From assembly GCA_015056765.1 (NCBI GenBank), contig SVFQ01000002.1, forward strand, positions 161,253-225,252: 64,000 nucleotides of DNA, given 5' to 3'. Origin of the DNA: Lachnospiraceae bacterium. Its GTDB lineage: Bacteria > Bacillota > Clostridia > Lachnospirales > Lachnospiraceae. The position numbers and the translations under genes were made by a program. Of this stretch, positions 37,957 through 46,006 are shown piece after piece; within the stretch, counting starts at the first letter, position 1, and every line of letters starts with the position of its first letter. The notes beneath the pieces are model-generated. The model saw nothing but the letters and a program-made list of their open reading frames with translations, made no database searches and was not told the DNA's origin.

Positions 37957-38568
37957 TTACATGTTCTTCATGACGATGGTATCAAGGGCTTTTGCTACGT
38001 CCTGACAAGCATCCATGGTATCTTCTAACTTCTCATATAAATCCTTATACTGAATCAATTTCACAGGATCAGAGAACTTCTTGAAAAGCTTACGAAGGGC
38101 TTTTCTCTCTGTGTGGTCACACTCTTCCTCGTAGGACTTCACATTCACAGTATGCTCTTTGATGTCCTTGTAAGCGCGATTAGCCAAAAGCTGAATAGAA
38201 GTATTCAGTTCTTCTGTAGCAAGGCCGATATTGGTCTGGAAGGTCTCCATATAATCATCGGTCTCTTCCAAATCATAAATATAATAATAAGCAGCCAGTT
38301 CTTCCATCAAATCCACTACTTCATCCATCTTCTCAGCTAGCAGAAGAATATCTTCCTGCTCAATAGATGTGATGAAAGCATGATTCAATTCAATGATTGT
38401 CTCATGGACAAAGGAATCCCCTTTGCTTTCCAGATTCTTCACTTCTTCCGAAAAACCCTTCAAGTCAGTCTTTGACTTAATCGGAGTACGGAATACAGCC
38501 CCACAATCCTTCATATTCTCTGCAATGGATACTAAAAGTTCCATTAAATGATCTGGTTTTCTCTTCAT
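37957..38568 (-). CDS. DUF47 (PhoU-like) partner of the Pit transporter
   Basis: All-helical protein of 203 residues with the acidic E/D-rich faces of PhoU-type proteins (L-E-S-K-G-D near residue 47, E-K-M-D-E-V-V-D near 80, Y-E-E-E-C-D near 145). Such proteins bind metal ions and regulate Pit-type phosphate uptake. It has no membrane segment. It is co-transcribed with the permease downstream. Confidence 0.88.
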   Translation of the reverse strand: MKRKPDHLMELLVSIAENMKDCGAVFRTPIKSKTDLKGFSEEVKNLESKGDSFVHETIIELNHAFITSIEQEDILLLAEKMDEVVDLMEELAAYYYIYDLEETDDYMETFQTNIGLATEELNTSIQLLANRAYKDIKEHTVNVKSYEEECDHTERKALRKLFKKFSDPVKLIQYKDLYEKLEDTMDACQDVAKALDTIVMKNM

Positions 38569-38632
38569 TTTCTAACCCTTCTCTCATAATTTTCCCATTT
38601 ACCACCAATTAATAGTTTATCTATTCGAACGC

Positions 38633-38670
38633 AAAAAAGCAACTCCCTTTCCCATTAGAGAGTTGCCTTT
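38633..38670 (-). terminator. Terminator of the lysA-like gene
   Basis: Minus-strand stem GCAACTC/GAGTTGC (38660-38666 with 38639-38645), with additional inner pairs and a T6 run. Confidence 0.82.
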
Positions 38671-38680
38671 TCTTCCAATC

Positions 38681-39955
38681 TTATAAGCCAAGCTTACTTG
38701 CGAACTCTGTAACATCCAGTGTTGCAAAATAATCCTTCGGCTCTTCTTTTCTACGAATCAGCTGTACACTGCCATCTTCCTTTAAAAGAAGCTCTGCTGA
38801 TTTCAGCTTACCATTGTAGCTATATCCCATAGAATAGCCATGTGCTCCCGTATCATGAATCACCAGGTAATCTCCCATTTCAATTTTGGGAAGCTTACGG
38901 TCAATAGCAAATTTGTCATTATTCTCACATAAAGATCCTACTACATCATAGGTCTCTGTAGGTTCTACTTCCTCTTTTCCAAGAACAGTCACATGATGGT
39001 AAGCGCCATACATAGCTGGGCGCATGAGATTGACCGCACAAGCATCCACGCCGATGTATTCCTTATAGGTGTGTTTCTCATGAATCGCTGTCGTGACAAG
39101 TGCTCCATAGGGCCCCATCATAAATCTGCCCATCTCTGCAAAAATCTTAATGTCTCCCATACCTGCAGGTACCAGGACTTCGTCGAAAGCTTTATGAACT
39201 CCATCTCCGATTACCTGGATATCATTGGGCTCCTGGTCAGGTCTATAGGGAATCCCTACACCACCGGATAGATTGATAAAGCCGATGTGTACGCCGGTAT
39301 CTCTCGCCACTTCTACAGCCAGTTCAAACAGCTCTCTGGCAAGCTTTGGATAATACTCATTGGTCACTGTGTTACTGGCAAGGAAAGCATGGATACCAAA
39401 CTCCTCTACGCCCTTTTGATGCATAATGGTAAACGCTTCCTTTAGCTGAGGCTTGGTCATGCCATATTTGGCATCTCCCGGATTATCCATGATGCCATTG
39501 CTCATCTGAAATACTCCACCCGGATTATATCTGCAGGACATGGTCTTTGGCAGCTGACCGCCGCAAGCCTCTTCGCAGAACTCAATATGAGTTATATCAT
39601 CCAGATTGATGATAGCGCCTATTTCTTTGGCATAAGTGTATTCGGCCGCAGGCGTCTCATTGGAAGAAAACATGATTTTCTCTCCCGGTAAATCAAGCGC
39701 CTTACTGATCATCAACTCCGTCATGGAAGAACAATCAGTGCCAAAACCATACTCATTTAGAATACGAATCAAATAAGGATTGGGATTTGCTTTGACAGCA
39801 AAATACTCGCAAAAACCTTCATTCCAGGAAAAGGCCTTTTTCACAGCTTCTGCATTCTGACGGATGCCCTTTTCATCATAGATATGAAAAGGTGTGGGAT
39901 ACTTCTTTACAATCTCTGCTACCTGTTCTTTCGTGACAAATGGTGTTTTTCTCAT
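38681..39955 (-). CDS. Diaminopimelate decarboxylase-like PLP enzyme
   Basis: Group IV (alanine racemase fold) decarboxylase of 424 residues. The PLP lysine lies in F-A-V-K-A-N-P-N, the glycine-rich phosphate site is S-G-G-V-G-I-P-Y, and E-M-G-R and S-L-C-E-N-N-D correspond to the E-P/M-G-R and G-P-x-C-E-S-x-D motifs. The last motif departs from that of standard LysA, so activity on a related diamine substrate is possible. DAP decarboxylation to lysine is the default reading. GAGGAG precedes the start. A TrmB-type regulator gene lies immediately upstream. Confidence 0.8.
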   Translation of the reverse strand: MRKTPFVTKEQVAEIVKKYPTPFHIYDEKGIRQNAEAVKKAFSWNEGFCEYFAVKANPNPYLIRILNEYGFGTDCSSMTELMISKALDLPGEKIMFSSNETPAAEYTYAKEIGAIINLDDITHIEFCEEACGGQLPKTMSCRYNPGGVFQMSNGIMDNPGDAKYGMTKPQLKEAFTIMHQKGVEEFGIHAFLASNTVTNEYYPKLARELFELAVEVARDTGVHIGFINLSGGVGIPYRPDQEPNDIQVIGDGVHKAFDEVLVPAGMGDIKIFAEMGRFMMGPYGALVTTAIHEKHTYKEYIGVDACAVNLMRPAMYGAYHHVTVLGKEEVEPTETYDVVGSLCENNDKFAIDRKLPKIEMGDYLVIHDTGAHGYSMGYSYNGKLKSAELLLKEDGSVQLIRRKEEPKDYFATLDVTEFASKLGL

Positions 39956-39975
39956 AACTGTTCTCCTCGTCTATT

Positions 39976-40722
39976 CTATTTTGCGTCCATATCTCTTTTA
40001 ATCAGCTCAATTTCATTTGCCATAGCTTCCTTGAATACCATGACAAAATTCGGCTGTGCAGAGTAAAGCGCATTATCATTGCCAAGTCCTAATTCTCCGG
40101 TTAAAACATAAGTAGAGTCACAGATTAATCGAAACTGATTGGCTTTTGATTTGGACTGATACACAAAAAGGTGCTTTACTTCCTTATCTGACAGCTCCTG
40201 TTCCAAAAGTTTGCATACCTTTTGGCATTTATTTAAAATCAGAACACACTTTTTCCCGCCTTTAATTACTTTGATAATCTCATCCATAAAAAGCACGATA
40301 TTCTCTTCATCTGCAGAAAAATAAAAACGCTGTTCTACTTGTCCAAGCATCTGACGAATCTTACTATGAACCGCGTCCTCGCCACGTATGGTAATATAGC
40401 CGTTCTGAATTTCCACCTGTCTGGGAGCAGCCTTTACCACCTCTTTGGCAAGAGCTGATAGCCGCGATAAATGCCCACTGGTAAATTCTTCTACTTGTGC
40501 AGGAAGATATACATTTGCTTTCTGTTCTTCCTTCACATAAGCACAGCCCTTCTCCACCAGGCTAGCCAATCCATTATATACATTAGATCTAGAAATTCCT
40601 GTAGCCTTTGCTGCTTCATATCCGGTCATCTCACCGTTTTTTAGCAAGCAATAATACAACGTAGCTTCAATTCGGCTTAGGCCAAATTTGCCCATAGATT
40701 CCAGCCATTTTTCTTGTTCCAT
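39976..40722 (-). CDS. TrmB-type transcriptional regulator
   Basis: Protein of 248 residues. The N-terminal winged helix-turn-helix (about 10-80, with G-Y-E-A-A-K-A-T-G-I-S-R-S-N-V-Y) is of the TrmB/Sugar-transport regulator class. The C-terminal half (about 100-248) looks like the phospholipase-D-like effector domain often found with it. It lies 20 bases upstream of the lysA-like gene and so may control it. A promoter and inverted repeat in front suggest autoregulation. Confidence 0.82.
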   Translation of the reverse strand: MEQEKWLESMGKFGLSRIEATLYYCLLKNGEMTGYEAAKATGISRSNVYNGLASLVEKGCAYVKEEQKANVYLPAQVEEFTSGHLSRLSALAKEVVKAAPRQVEIQNGYITIRGEDAVHSKIRQMLGQVEQRFYFSADEENIVLFMDEIIKVIKGGKKCVLILNKCQKVCKLLEQELSDKEVKHLFVYQSKSKANQFRLICDSTYVLTGELGLGNDNALYSAQPNFVMVFKEAMANEIELIKRDMDAK

Positions 40723-40742
40723 ATTACGCCCTCATAAAATAG

Positions 40743-40763
40743 TAGTATTATTTAGGAATACTA
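40743..40763. promoter_or_regulatory. Inverted repeat, candidate operator of the TrmB-type regulator
   Basis: TAGTATT and AATACTA arms separated by 7 bases, between the promoter and the ribosome binding site of the regulator gene. Confidence 0.5.
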
Positions 40764-40771
40764 ATAAGTAA

Positions 40772-40800
40772 AGGATACATGATTCCTGGTCGCAAGTCAA
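40772..40800 (-). promoter_or_regulatory. Promoter of the TrmB-lysA-like operon
   Basis: Minus-strand TTGACT (40795-40800), 17-bp spacer, TATCCT (40772-40777). Confidence 0.7.
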
Positions 40801-40811
40801 GAATCACCACT

Positions 40812-40845
40812 ATAAAAACGGCTACGCATTACGCGTAGCCGTTAC
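40812..40845 (-). terminator. Terminator of the nuclease gene, with GGCTACGC core
   Basis: A perfect 11-bp stem (40817-40827 with 40833-40843), followed on the minus strand by five T. Its core GGCTACGC/GCGTAGCC recurs in the hairpin at 43125-43151. Confidence 0.82.
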
Positions 40846-40888
40846 ATATAGCTTGTTAAGTATCTATCTCAAAAACCAATAAGCATAT

Positions 40889-41812
40889 TTATGGATTACA
40901 TCTCTTGCAAGGGGAATAGCCCTTATTTATCAAATCATCTCGACTTCCATCATAGTACCATTTATTCTTTTCCTTCATATCCTTTACGCTGGAGCATGTA
41001 GGATTATGGAATTTCTTGGTATTCTTATTTGCAACATAACTCGAGTTGCTAGTTACTGATGATGAAGTACTCGCCGACGATTTCGTCACCGTTGTTCTTT
41101 GTTGTTCTGCCTGTGGTACATAATTTGGGTCAGCCGCATTACTACCATCAGCATAGTTAATCACGACACCTGGTTGTACATTATAGCAAAGTGCGTTAAA
41201 GGAAATACCTGCACCATTATCTTCCACAGAGAGTGCCTCCATTTTGACACACGTACAGAGCAAATCATTTCCGTTAAAGATAGGAGTCACACGATACATA
41301 ACATGATTACCCGTAGTATTCACATACTCAGCCACCATGTTCTCATACGGAAGCATACCTTCCACGTTCATATAACGTGTTCCAGTAATAAGGTTCTTTG
41401 TATTCGCATTTTCACCGGTCAGCTGGTAACCAATCAAATGACAACGGTTATATAGATACGGAGGCGAAGAATTCACTACACCCGGATACTTATTTTGCTT
41501 CCATCCTGTAGGTTTAACCTGTCCGATAGCACCACGTTCAGTTGTAGGCATAATATCCTGGCCTACACATGCTATAGCTACTGTACATCTTCCAAGAGCA
41601 TCTAAGTCACCATATGTTTCAAACGATGTACTAGAAATCTCAGTTGCTGAAAACTCAGGGACATTATTATTATAGACAACTGTTTCATCGCCTAAGTAAG
41701 CAGGTATTAAAGACGCTGCATTAGTAGAAAAGCTAGGTGCTATAACAAACGACAAAAACAATGCTGTCTGTAAAAGTATACATATGAAGTTTTTTAATTT
41801 TCTCTTCTTCAT
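40889..41812 (-). CDS. Secreted DNA/RNA non-specific endonuclease-like protein
   Basis: Protein of 307 residues with a signal peptide (cleavage near residue 33). The nuclease domain (about 40-215) contains N-R-C-H-L-I-G-Y-Q-L, which aligns with the D-R-G-H-L-I-G catalytic motif of EndA/streptococcal DNases and keeps the general-base histidine. N-L-I-T-G-T-R-Y-M-N follows, with the metal-binding asparagine. A Ser/Thr-rich linker leads to a C-terminal cysteine module (about 260-307) ending C-K-R-C-N-P, of the Ada-like metal-binding kind. It probably degrades extracellular DNA. Confidence 0.82.
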   Translation of the reverse strand: MKKRKLKNFICILLQTALFLSFVIAPSFSTNAASLIPAYLGDETVVYNNNVPEFSATEISSTSFETYGDLDALGRCTVAIACVGQDIMPTTERGAIGQVKPTGWKQNKYPGVVNSSPPYLYNRCHLIGYQLTGENANTKNLITGTRYMNVEGMLPYENMVAEYVNTTGNHVMYRVTPIFNGNDLLCTCVKMEALSVEDNGAGISFNALCYNVQPGVVINYADGSNAADPNYVPQAEQQRTTVTKSSASTSSSVTSNSSYVANKNTKKFHNPTCSSVKDMKEKNKWYYDGSRDDLINKGYSPCKRCNP

Positions 41813-41910
41813 ATAATCAATACCCTTCTTACAACATGAATCTATATCATTATTATATCTCGGGAAAATCTAAAATCACATTAATGTTTTATCAATTAAT
41901 GATTAAAACT

Positions 41911-42780
41911 CTATGGGCAACATATGCCACATGGATCCGTATAGCCCGCGTTCATCGCTTCTTCCTTTGTATTGAAAATAGCTTGATTCTCATTTTTAGG
42001 TAAAGATCTGCACGTCGAGACATGCAGTTTTCCATTCGTCTTATTTCCTATGTAATATATTCCTGGTTGTGTTGCGGTTCCAGTTTCAAAGTTGTTCGAA
42101 CCACCACCTGACTGTACAGCTGAATTATCATTTGCCGGCACAGATTGAGCTGGCTGTACTTGCTGAGGTGTTTCAACAGCAGGTTGTTCAACAGCGGCTG
42201 GTGTCGGTTGTTCAACAACAGGTGTTGATTTATCAGTCACACTACTGGTATCAGTAACTGTAGATTCCAACTTTTTAACTTCACTAGTCGTTTTATCTTT
42301 ATTGGTATCAGAATTCTCCTTCTTTTTTGAATCAGAATCTTTTTTTCCCTCTTCTTTTGTTTCTTTTGTCTCCTCTACTTCAGTACTCTCTACACTTTCT
42401 TCAGAAGACGCTTCTTCATTAGTTGATTCAACTTTGGCAAGCAATTCATCTGTTTCAGTTTCCAAAGACGACTCCGTAGTTTCAGCAACCAAAGTAGCTT
42501 CTGTTTCATTAGTTACAGAATCTGTATCTGCCATTCCAAATATACTACCAAAGAATAAAACAACGGACGCACCAATAATAATTGGAAGTTTTCTCCATTT
42601 TTCCGGAATCAATTTTAAAAGAACCCCTCTAAACGGAGAGCAAAGGAAAGCCAAAAGAAGAAAAATGATACCTGAAACTATACTATGTTCTGAAAAGCCT
42701 ACAATTGCCATTAATAGCATAAACAATACAGCAAACCATATTAAATATTTTTTTATTAATCCGATGATAACATCTCTCAT
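41911..42780 (-). CDS. Membrane protein with acidic linker and C-terminal cysteine module
   Basis: Protein of 289 residues. Two or three hydrophobic segments occupy about residues 10-85. A long Glu/Ser/Thr/Pro/Gln-rich disordered linker (about 90-230) follows, then a C-terminal module with C-R-S and G-Y-T-D-P-C-G-I-C-C-P. The module resembles the end of the neighbouring nuclease (G-Y-S-P-C-K-R-C-N-P). No function is recognised. Sharing a terminal module suggests the two bind a common ligand or metal. It is transcribed in the same direction, upstream of the nuclease. Confidence 0.68.
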   Translation of the reverse strand: MRDVIIGLIKKYLIWFAVLFMLLMAIVGFSEHSIVSGIIFLLLAFLCSPFRGVLLKLIPEKWRKLPIIIGASVVLFFGSIFGMADTDSVTNETEATLVAETTESSLETETDELLAKVESTNEEASSEESVESTEVEETKETKEEGKKDSDSKKKENSDTNKDKTTSEVKKLESTVTDTSSVTDKSTPVVEQPTPAAVEQPAVETPQQVQPAQSVPANDNSAVQSGGGSNNFETGTATQPGIYYIGNKTNGKLHVSTCRSLPKNENQAIFNTKEEAMNAGYTDPCGICCP

Positions 42781-42810
42781 TTAAACGCCTCCAAAGCAAT
42801 GATTATGTCT

Positions 42811-42851
42811 AAAATGGACCCAAAATAATTATATGACTTTAGGTCTATTTT
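42811..42851. promoter_or_regulatory. Inverted repeat in the divergent region before the XRE gene
   Basis: Arms AAAATGGACC (42811-42820) and GGTCTATTTT (42842-42851), ten bases with one mismatch, 21 bases apart. They lie between the divergent membrane-protein and XRE genes, a plausible binding site of the XRE protein. Confidence 0.4.
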
Positions 42852-42889
42852 GGCAATATCGTCAGATTTCTCCACTATACAATAAAAGC

Positions 42890-43126
42890 ATGGAGCGCGT
42901 AAACCAACGAACAAACCACATATTAGGATTCAACATCAAACGATTACGAGTTGAAAACAACTTAAGGAACATTGACGTTATCACTCAATTGCAATTGCAC
43001 GGTGTATCAGTGTCATCCTCTACTTATGCAAAGGTAGAATCTGGAGCCAATAATCCTTCTGTTGATATGCTCATCGCTCTAACTCATATATTTAAATGTG
43101 ATTTTAATGCATTTTTTAAATCATAA
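42890..43126 (+). CDS. XRE-family helix-turn-helix protein
   Basis: Small regulator of 78 residues with a Cro/C1-type domain (L-R-V-E-N-N-L-R-N-I-D-V, Y-A-K-V-E-S-G, P-S-V-D-M-L-I-A-L). Neither ATG in frame (42833 or 42890) has a good ribosome binding site. A TATACAAT sequence lies just ahead of 42890, so a leaderless message is possible. It is divergent from the membrane protein and nuclease genes, which it may control. Confidence 0.7.
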   Translation: MERVNQRTNHILGFNIKRLRVENNLRNIDVITQLQLHGVSVSSSTYAKVESGANNPSVDMLIALTHIFKCDFNAFFKS

Positions 43127-43155
43127 AGGCTACGCAATTTGCGTAGCCTTTACCT
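43125..43155. terminator. Terminator between XRE and YbaK genes, with GGCTACGC core
   Basis: A perfect 13-bp stem (43125-43137 with 43139-43151) and a single-base loop. It sits between convergent genes and repeats the core of the hairpin at 40817-40843. Confidence 0.75.
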
Positions 43156-43632
43156 TTATACTGTTATATCTGCTGTACCGTATCTAATTACTTTCTCTAT
43201 GTCCTCAACTGCCACTTCCACTTGAAATCCAACCTTTCCACCAGAAAAATAAACCTTATCCAACTTATTGAGACTTTCATCAAAAGTAGTTGTGAAGAAT
43301 TTCTTCATTCCAATTGGTGAGCATCCTCCATGAACATAGCCGGTAAGTGGAAGAAGTTCCTTTAAAGGAAGCATTTCTATGGACTTCTCTCCTACAGCCT
43401 TCGCCGCTTTCTTAAGGTCGAGTTCTTTCTCTACAGGAATCACGAATACATAATATGATTTCGACTTTCCCTGCGTCACAAGAGTTTTAAAGACCGCCTC
43501 CGGGTTTTCCCCCATCTTTGCTGCAATTTCAGCACCTGTTAAGCTGGCATCTTGCTCATAGGTATGTCCCACATACTCTACTTTCTTTTGTGTCAGCACA
43601 CGCATTACATTTGTTTTCTCTTCTTTTGCCAT
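43156..43632 (-). CDS. ybaK: YbaK/EbsC-type aminoacyl-tRNA deacylase
   Basis: Protein of 158 residues that hydrolyses Cys-tRNA(Pro) or a similar misacylated tRNA. The family signature V-F-K-T-L-V-T, the central A-A-K-A-V-G-E-K-S and G-Y-V-H-G-G-C-S-P-I-G-M-K-K are present, including the conserved lysine of the K-T-L segment. It is free-standing, not fused to ProRS. Confidence 0.93.
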   Translation of the reverse strand: MAKEEKTNVMRVLTQKKVEYVGHTYEQDASLTGAEIAAKMGENPEAVFKTLVTQGKSKSYYVFVIPVEKELDLKKAAKAVGEKSIEMLPLKELLPLTGYVHGGCSPIGMKKFFTTTFDESLNKLDKVYFSGGKVGFQVEVAVEDIEKVIRYGTADITV

Positions 43633-43703
43633 TTCTTCACACTTTCTGTAGCCCTTTTTCTAGATTACATGATATAGTTTAAAAAGACAAGGAGACAAGC
43701 TAA

Positions 43704-44921
43704 ATGAAAAAAGCACATTTATTATGCCTTGCAGGCTTACTTATCACGGCACTCTCCTCTTCTGCATGTGGAAGAGGTACTGACGATACAACCGCTGATC
43801 TAAATACCAAACAGCTCAATCAGTATATCAAGACTATTACAAGTGAACCCTATGAACTGGTAGAAGTTTCTAATATCTACAACGACCCTGATTATAAGGA
43901 ATATACTTTACACTCCACCAAACGTGATTTGACCTTTCACGTATACTCCTATCACGAACTAACTGATGAGAAATCCAAAATACGCATAAAATCAAAAGAA
44001 TCTACTTATCTGACAGACTATTATAATCTGATTCGAGATATTTACAAAGAAGACATCTTCGCAGAGTTCGACGCATATCCGGCATCTTTTAACGAAGGAA
44101 TCCTCGCAGAAGATGCAAATCAATTGGAATCCATCCAGGATTCCATCATAGCTGCAAATCAGCTATATCAAAAAGAAACAGCCTATAATAATGCCCAGAA
44201 CTTAGCGTCAAATCCTTTTGGTTTCATAAAAGTATATGGAAAAGACAATAATGATAGGTACCATGAAATTCACCAGTATCCCATAGATGGAAATCAATTG
44301 GATGCGGAGAAACTCAAGGCTGAAACAGCCGCCATCGTTAGTCAGATGCTAGCCGATGACCAGCTATCCTTTGAGACTTTCGGTGCTTACGCTGATCAGA
44401 CAGGAACTATCCATAAGCAGAAACTGAATCATATCTATTTAAATGGGAAAGAAATGCTCTATGACACAAAGCAGTCGCCCTATTGCTACTTTGCTTTATC
44501 AACAGATAGCTACTGCTACGCATATTATGAAGCAGAATTAGGCACCTACATGATGAGTATGGATTATGGATTTGTTGCCGATTACGGCGGAAGCCCTCCG
44601 CTGATTGCAGCGGAATATGCAAAAGCATTAGGCGGAGAATATAAGCTCCTCACCACAGACCAAAAAGCACGAGATTTAGACCTAGCTTCTACCTGGATGA
44701 TTCATGGACATACTTGGGAACTGACTGCTAAACATACTGAAAAAAAGAATCTCCATGATTTTAAGGTGACCAAAGATGGAGAAGACCTGAATTTGGAAAC
44801 CTACGATGGTCCAACCATGTTTGTAGCAGGACTTAAAGTTGAAGATTTCTGTAAGCTCTTCGACCTATCTTATGAAATCGATGAAAAAGCAGATAGCATC
44901 TATTTCACTTCAGTCGAATAG
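43704..44921 (+). CDS. Lipoprotein of unknown function, 405 residues
   Basis: Signal peptide with lipobox S-S-S-A-C (Cys near residue 22). The mature part is rich in Tyr, Asp and Lys, and I know no domain for it. The N-terminal region (L-T-F-H-V-Y-S-Y-H-E, then a D-Y-Y-N-L-I segment) resembles the same region of the convergent lipoprotein at 44977-45993 (L-H-F-N-V-Y-D-D-Y-H, then D-Y-E-Y-Q-L-I). The two are probably distant paralogues. AAGGAG precedes the ATG. Confidence 0.7.
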   Translation: MKKAHLLCLAGLLITALSSSACGRGTDDTTADLNTKQLNQYIKTITSEPYELVEVSNIYNDPDYKEYTLHSTKRDLTFHVYSYHELTDEKSKIRIKSKESTYLTDYYNLIRDIYKEDIFAEFDAYPASFNEGILAEDANQLESIQDSIIAANQLYQKETAYNNAQNLASNPFGFIKVYGKDNNDRYHEIHQYPIDGNQLDAEKLKAETAAIVSQMLADDQLSFETFGAYADQTGTIHKQKLNHIYLNGKEMLYDTKQSPYCYFALSTDSYCYAYYEAELGTYMMSMDYGFVADYGGSPPLIAAEYAKALGGEYKLLTTDQKARDLDLASTWMIHGHTWELTAKHTEKKNLHDFKVTKDGEDLNLETYDGPTMFVAGLKVEDFCKLFDLSYEIDEKADSIYFTSVE

Positions 44922-44930
44922 CCATAAAAC

Positions 44931-44966
44931 AAGGGCCTTTCCGGTTATGGTAAGGCCCCTTATTTA
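44931..44966. terminator. Terminator between convergent lipoprotein genes
   Basis: Stem GGGCCTT/AAGGCCC (44933-44939 with 44952-44958), with T-rich sequence following on the plus strand. Confidence 0.7.
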
Positions 44967-44976
44967 TGCATATACC

Positions 44977-45993
44977 TTATGAAAACGGATTATAATCCAC
45001 AGCCACTGTTACTTTTTTATTAGAATTTTCCTTATCAAAGCTCAGTGAGATACCCGTGTACTCCTTGATTTGATTTTCATCCACACAGGTACCTGTCTCC
45101 TGATAAGATAGGTGTACTTCTCCGTCTAATCCCTGGAAAGTGAAGCTTTCTGGGGTTCCTTCTACTTCAACGCCTTCTTTTTTCAACAATTCATAGAATT
45201 CTCCGTAGGAAATGCCATATTTGGGATAAACCACAAACAGGTCATCATAGACCTCTTCTGTCCCCTCTTCTGTTACTTTCACCACTGCATAGGATTGATT
45301 GGAATCATACACATTTTTGATATCTTCCTCAGTGGCATTTTTCATCATATCTTCTATACGATAGAAATATGCGAAGTAGAAATAATTCTTTCTTGCCGCG
45401 TCATAGATTTCCTCTTTACTACGATATCCTGCCCGCTGATACTGCGTATCTATACCGATGGTTCCGGATGTATCGATTAGCTCATGATCCAACATCATAG
45501 GCTTCGGATAATCATAGATTAACTGGTAGCTGATGTTAACTTTACAGTTCTTTTCATTTAGGAATTCATAATAAGACCATAAAGCGTCGCAGTCTTTCTG
45601 CAACTCCTCCAGATTAGAATAGTGAAGTTCAAAAGTGCTATCCCCTTCATCTCCGGTATAGGTCAGTTCCTCCGGCATTTCCTCCAGATTTTTCTGGATC
45701 AGCTGGTACTCATAATCACTCCATACATTCCTGGATGTGGTGATAACGATGTCAGCATTAATGTGATAATCATCATATACGTTAAAATGTAAGTCTTCCT
45801 TCTTATCATAGGCTTCCCAGGTGTTCTTACTGATGTCGGTTGCTTTCGCTTCCTCTGCTAAATCATAATCCTGCAAAGCCCAGTATTCCTCTATGTATTG
45901 CTTAATCACTGTCCTGCTGTAAGGCGTACTGTTGCAACCTGTAAGGCACAACATAGCAAGTAATACAGCGAGAACCATAGCTTTCTTTTTCAT
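44977..45993 (-). CDS. Lipoprotein of unknown function, 338 residues
   Basis: Lipobox L-T-G-C near residue 19. The acidic, Tyr-rich mature part has no domain I recognise, but its first half resembles the convergent lipoprotein at 43704-44921. The start at 45993 follows AGGAG by four bases; an ATG three bases earlier is nearly as likely. The K+ channel gene lies just upstream, its stop codon 14 bases away, so the pair may be co-transcribed. Confidence 0.7.
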   Translation of the reverse strand: MKKKAMVLAVLLAMLCLTGCNSTPYSRTVIKQYIEEYWALQDYDLAEEAKATDISKNTWEAYDKKEDLHFNVYDDYHINADIVITTSRNVWSDYEYQLIQKNLEEMPEELTYTGDEGDSTFELHYSNLEELQKDCDALWSYYEFLNEKNCKVNISYQLIYDYPKPMMLDHELIDTSGTIGIDTQYQRAGYRSKEEIYDAARKNYFYFAYFYRIEDMMKNATEEDIKNVYDSNQSYAVVKVTEEGTEEVYDDLFVVYPKYGISYGEFYELLKKEGVEVEGTPESFTFQGLDGEVHLSYQETGTCVDENQIKEYTGISLSFDKENSNKKVTVAVDYNPFS

Positions 45994-46006
45994 CATGCTC
46001 CTCTTT

